From assembly GCA_948099385.1 (NCBI GenBank), contig CANUEZ040000207.1, positions 2,651,001-2,715,000 of the forward strand: DNA of 64,000 nt, in the 5' to 3' direction. Positions 59,750 to 64,000 of the stretch are shown one piece after another. Position numbers and translations under genes: made by a program. Positions within the stretch are counted from its first letter, which is position 1, and every line of letters begins with the position of its first letter. The notes beneath the pieces were generated by a model. It was given only the letters and a program-made list of their open reading frames with translations. It was not told where the DNA came from and did no database searches. This DNA is from Fasciola hepatica. Taxonomy: Eukaryota > Platyhelminthes > Trematoda > Plagiorchiida > Fasciolidae.

Positions 59750-62710
59750 TTTGAAATGGAAGTTTCAGCAATGTCTCTGGAATATAAGGCTGCATTAGAA
59801 ACCATTCGAAGTTCGGTAACCGCCGCAGGAGGGTATTATTAAATTCAACTACCCTGAAAACACAACTGGCGTGATATCCCGCAAAACAAATCATTAGCCG
59901 AGAAACGTCTGCGCTCTCTTCGGATGCGACTGCAGAAGAATCCTGCACTGCTCAATGCGTATACCAGTTTAATGGTGAACTATGAACAGACAGGATGGAT
60001 CGACCGAGTCTCTGAACATAACATCGGAAAACTGCGATTTGTTCCTCGTCATCCCGTTATGAATTTCCATAAACCCGAAAAGGTAAGGGTTGCTTTTGAC
60101 TTTGCCGCCAAGGTTGGTAGTCTCTGAGTAAATGAATGTCCCCACTCCGGACCGGTGCTAACCAACAACTTGACGAGTGTTCTTATGCAATTCCTGCTGC
60201 ACAAAGTAGCCTTATCGGTGGATATCGGAGACAGGGTTTTGAAATTTCGCTTAACCCCAGAAGATAGGACAGCTGTGAGCTTTCTATGGTATCCATCTGG
60301 GAATCTTGATTGTTCGCCGAAATCATATCAGCTGAAAGTGCATCCGCTTGGGGCGTCATTCTCATCGTATTCTGCTGCATTTGCATTGAAACAAGTTGCA
60401 GAAAAAAAATGAAAAGCAACCTCTCAAGACAATACTGAACGCTAATAAAAGCAGTTACTAAGTCGAAGACTGCTTGGTGTTGGTTGAACTTGTCGATGAA
60501 GCCGTAAACCTAGGTGAATAACTCCAAAGTTTACTGGAGTGCTGAGGGTATTGACTTAGTAAGTGGGTCTACAAACATGAATCAGGGATGAAAAATATAT
60601 CACAGAGTGAAAAATATTCACAATGGTCAGCAAAACTCCCACTGACTCATTGATACAAAAAACATTCGGCTTACGCTGATATGTGGGCGATGATTGCTTT
60701 ACCTTTGAAGTGAATATTTGGAATTGTCTGGTAAAAATAACAGGTATCCTGTCCTGTACGGACTCATTATATGATCTCTTGGGATTCTTCGCTGCGCTGC
60801 TTCTTCTACCAACACTTTTACCACGGAAACTCTGTCAAAACATTTGCGAGTGAGATGAACACTTTAGTGAGTCCATCCAGCTGGCTTAGAGAAGTGGAAG
60901 TCGGAAATATCAGTTGTAGGATCCCTGTCGGTACTGCGACGCCTCAAGCCTGACAAGTTGGATGTTGCTAATTCCACCTTGCATTTGTTCTCAGACACTT
61001 TCGAGTTGGATACGGCGCAGTGGTGTATCTGCGGTATGCGGTTGATAAGCATACAGCTCATTGTAGCTTCGTAATGCAAAAATCAAGAGCTACTCCGATG
61101 AAGCCAAGTGCAATACCGCGCCTAGAGCTACAGTTTGCCGTAGAACCAGTGAAGCCCCTGCGATAAATTATGAAAGAACTCGGACGGACTCTATGGTTGT
61201 ACTACATTACATTCGGATCAATGAATACAGACTCAAGACATTTGTGGACAACCGCATATGGTTCATACATGAAAACACGAGTGTCGTTCAACGGAGGCAC
61301 GTGCCGACAGCAGATAATCCCGCTGATTAAGCATCTCGAGGATTCACTAGTGGCGTATCTGATAAATTATGTCGAGGGTTGCAAAGCCCTAGATTTTTAC
61401 GGGAAACTGGACTTCACTGGCCGCCTACGGAAACTTAGTTCCCGGTCGAGGATACGCCTTACCCTGAGCTAAGGGGATACTAGACGGTCATAGCTACTAC
61501 CTTGACAGTATATCCGCTAAAGAGACTGATATCATACTATTCTTCTGGGAATAAACTGAAAAGTACCCGAGCTTTTTTGGTAAGATTCCAGAACCACGTT
61601 CGGATAAAACCAAACAAAACACCCAAGGAAGCATTACTGACAAGAACTTTGAAGATTTGTGAGTTGGAGATCGTTGAATCTGCTCTACTTCAGCACTTTT
61701 AGCAGCAGGCATTCTCCGACATTTTTGGGTGGTGCGATAAAACAGGTCAAGGATGTGAGGGTGACTATATTATGACGTCCGTCCATGCACAATATATGCC
61801 CCGCATTATGGAATAGACTGTTGCTGGTTAGTAGGTAAATGAATCACGGAAATCTCTCACCAACCCAGATCAGGCCCATAATTCTTTCAAGTCAGCAGAA
61901 AATTACAGAAATTCTTGTCTGTGATTATCACTTGATGGAAGATCACATGGGGTTAGCACATGTGCTATCGGCAACTCGGGAGAAGTATACGTTCATCTAG
62001 GGTGCTTACGTCATAAGTACGATCGGGCGAACCATTAGTACAAATTATGCCTGAGCTGCCAGTTGCACGCACAAAACCTGATTATTCATTCGTAGTGACC
62101 GTAGTCAACTACTTTGGATCGTCCTCCGCCCGTGACGTCTGTATCACCAAGAAATGTTCAGGAGATCACTTGTACCTGTTTCAGAACACGAGCGGTGCAC
62201 ACTGAGGTTGCTTACTCTCTCAACATCTATTCGTTCCTCATAACTTTCTCCCAGTTTGAGGCCAGACGAGGATGTCCCACACGAGTCCACAGCGATCGAC
62301 GTCGGAACATTTAGGGGCACAGGTAGAAATGTGGCAATTCCTAAGAGGCATTGAGGACATCAGAGTTCAAGAGGAGATTGAAAGGTGTTTCAAATTCCCG
62401 TACGCGAGCCACGGATGAGTGTTGTAGGAGTGCATGATTCGCTCAGTCAGAAGAATTCTCATCGCTGTATCACAATAACAGATATTGACCGAGGAAGCTC
62501 TGATTACCTGTCTGACGGAGGTAGAACGCATATTAAACAACCTTCTTCTACTCCCGATTTACGACGACCCGGACTCGCCCAGAGTTGTATTACCTAGCTC
62601 TCCATTACTACACCCTGCATCCGTGACCTTTCAGACAAAAGTGACCCATGTTAACCCGTTTGACTACACCCCCCTGACTTGTCTTCCTTCTCATACCTCT
62701 GACTCTTAAA
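59750..62710 (+). mobile_element. BEL/Pao LTR retrotransposon, decayed pol region
   Basis: Read along the plus strand, the order is that of a BEL/Pao polyprotein. The reverse transcriptase region has MEVSAMSLEYKAALETIRSS (59755), SLAEKRLRSLRMRLQKNPAL, VNYEQTGWIDRVSEHN and VRVAFDFAAK with its catalytic Asp (60087-60112), LTPEDRTAVSFLWYPSGNLD (60250), and VEDCLV in place of V-D-D-C-L-V near 60461. A protease/RNase H connection segment follows: HCSFVMQKSRATPMK..AIPRLEL (61050-61120). The integrase has VVNYFGS (about 62100), where active copies have V-D-Y-F-G-P, then TRAVHTEVAYSLN near 62190 and EEALITCLTEVERILNN near 62490, then YDDPDSP and VTHVNPFDYT. Gag, protease and both LTRs were not identified. 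Stops and frameshifts occur between all blocks, so the element is dead. Confidence 0.85.
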
Positions 62711-63770
62711 CGAGCCTCACCGTTCTGTAAACCTTGTTGACTTTCTGAAGTAGATACTTTTTGTTGTTTGTTCAGGTACGTCTCACCCGGAAGTCAGATG
62801 AAGCATTAGGTATCTTTGCGTTCACTGAAATCCCCCTCTATTTTTGCCAACCTCAATTATCTGTGGGACAACCACGACTTCCGGTTGCTTCTCAAAGGTC
62901 GACTTAACACTGCGTAATTTTGGTCTATTCTACCATGAAACTCACGAACATCATCTTTACTGGTAAAAGGTAGGCGAAGATTTTGGTGCTTGGATGTTGA
63001 TGTCTTCGTAGTGCTGCTCGAATACGAGGTAAAAACCGAAATTCGCAACACAGAGATTTGGAGTGGTACTTAACCCCACTATAAAAAACTCGGCTTGCGT
63101 TTTTTCCTATGGCAAGTAATCGCTGGTACTAGATTGGAGGGATCAGTCCAAGTCTTCAGCATTCCACTGCTCGAAAAGCCCTGTGATTTTGATGAATTTA
63201 TGCGCACTGTCGTTCCCCCTCTCCTTTGTTATTCAGGAGTACACAACTATTGGACCAAATATATATGAATGGCACTGTTCTTATCACCTAATAAAACAGT
63301 TCCCAATTACCAATAATAATCTGGATTGAATAATTTGAGATCGAGATTCGCCTCATTTTACAGTTTGATGACCAATGCATCTTTAAAGGGATGTTGTTTA
63401 CGTGGCGGATTAGATGATAGTTTATGTCGTGCTAGACATCTGGTTTCATCCGTCTCAAAAAGCTCTAGGTGGAGCACTTTATTACCTTTAAACCATTTGA
63501 GCTTGCTTTTACAAAATAGATCAATTATGTAAGGGATGCTCGGTGACCATGATACAATTCTTGCACGAATATATGTTGGCTCAATTATCACTGACGAGAG
63601 GCTCTTCGGGCGGCCTGTTCTGATTGTAACCCAATTAGCTGATTTAGCTACGGTCGGTTCACACAACGTTTAGCCAATGACTATTTCAACTACCGAATTC
63701 TCTGGTCCCAACCTTTTCCTCGATTCTGGACAAAGGATGACCTACCACTTGCTTGTCAACTCATCAATCT
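62710..63770. other. non-coding stretch, nothing recognised
   Basis: The minus frame 63358-63666 (102 codons) has no recognised domain. An LTR of the BEL/Pao element might be expected here, but no copy of it was found upstream to compare. Confidence 0.35.
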
Positions 63771-63850
63771 GATCGGTTGAGTTCAACTTATTTCTTGATT
63801 CCGCACTGCGAAGGCTTTCAGGCTAACCACTAAACCAGGATGATAACTGT
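63770..63850 (-). mobile_element. possible tRNA-derived SINE head
   Basis: The minus strand carries an A-box-like CTGGTTTAGTGGTTAGCCTG (63832-63813) followed by GAAAGCCTTCGC. The downstream B-box-like GTTGAACTCAACC is poor. The element was not delimited and no second copy was seen. Confidence 0.3.
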
Positions 63851-64000
63851 TTTGGCTGCCACAGTCCCCACAAAAATACTTTTCCATACTGATTAGTGAT
63901 CCGTTTAGTTATTTGGTTGTGCATATGCATTACATGAGGTGAACGTCACCGAGGACACGGTTTGATGAATTCGTTTACGTCGAACCTACAGTTTGACCAT

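Noticed and set aside
1..64000. CRISPR arrays, operons, bacterial promoters or ribosome binding sites
   Set aside because: The sequence is eukaryotic: spliced VAL exons, microsatellites and eukaryotic retroelements; no regularly spaced direct repeats were seen.

Overview
The window reads as nuclear DNA of a parasitic flatworm, most likely a digenean trematode. It has no operons and no dense coding. Exons are short, split and phase-consistent, and most of the sequence is decayed transposable elements. The recognisable protein genes belong to the venom-allergen-like (VAL, CAP/SCP-TAPS) secreted family, which is expanded in helminths. The mobile elements (CR1-like LINEs, a Penelope-like element, BEL/Pao, Tc1, tRNA-derived SINEs with a hammerhead-like core) also fit a trematode. 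The sequence looks less AT-rich than I would expect for Schistosoma, so another digenean group is favoured; the species cannot be named from this alone.

Layout. 1-3.4 kb: non-coding, with (TA)n microsatellites. 3.61-3.82 kb: first exon of a VAL gene on the minus strand. 2.83-5.35 kb and 17.71-21.55 kb: two arms of a large inverted duplication; the right arm carries a broken copy of the same VAL exon. Partial copies of the arm sequence recur at 6.1-7.7, 14.7-15.1 and 51.7-52.1 kb. 9.0-9.4, 27.3-27.7 and 43.0-43.5 kb: a SINE-like family with a pol III-type promoter and a hammerhead-type core. 24-27 kb: triplet repeats, an unassigned 197-codon frame and a Penelope-like fragment between inverted arms. 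29.4-33.6 kb: two decayed LINEs on the minus strand. 37.3-37.6 kb: a good candidate 3'-terminal exon of an unknown gene.

42.65-46.15 kb (minus) holds the best gene, a five-exon VAL gene. Exons 2-5 join in perfect phase, but the exon 1/exon 2 junction has no canonical donor in the right frame. Its intron 4 contains the 43-kb hammerhead SINE (antisense to the gene) and a (TA)n tract. 46.7-48.5 kb has two weak candidate exons on the plus strand. 52.6-53.0 kb holds a tRNA-related repeat that forms a near-perfect 61-bp foldback with a tRNA T-arm in the loop. 56.6-57.1 kb is a Tc1-type transposase relic, and 59.75-62.71 kb a decayed BEL/Pao polyprotein with catalytic substitutions. The rest is non-coding or unrecognised.

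How the parts relate: VAL proteins are secreted, and the locus appears to have been copied by segmental duplication with later homogenisation of part of the arms. The mobile elements are nearly all dead copies. No searches could be run, so family calls rest on motifs read by eye.
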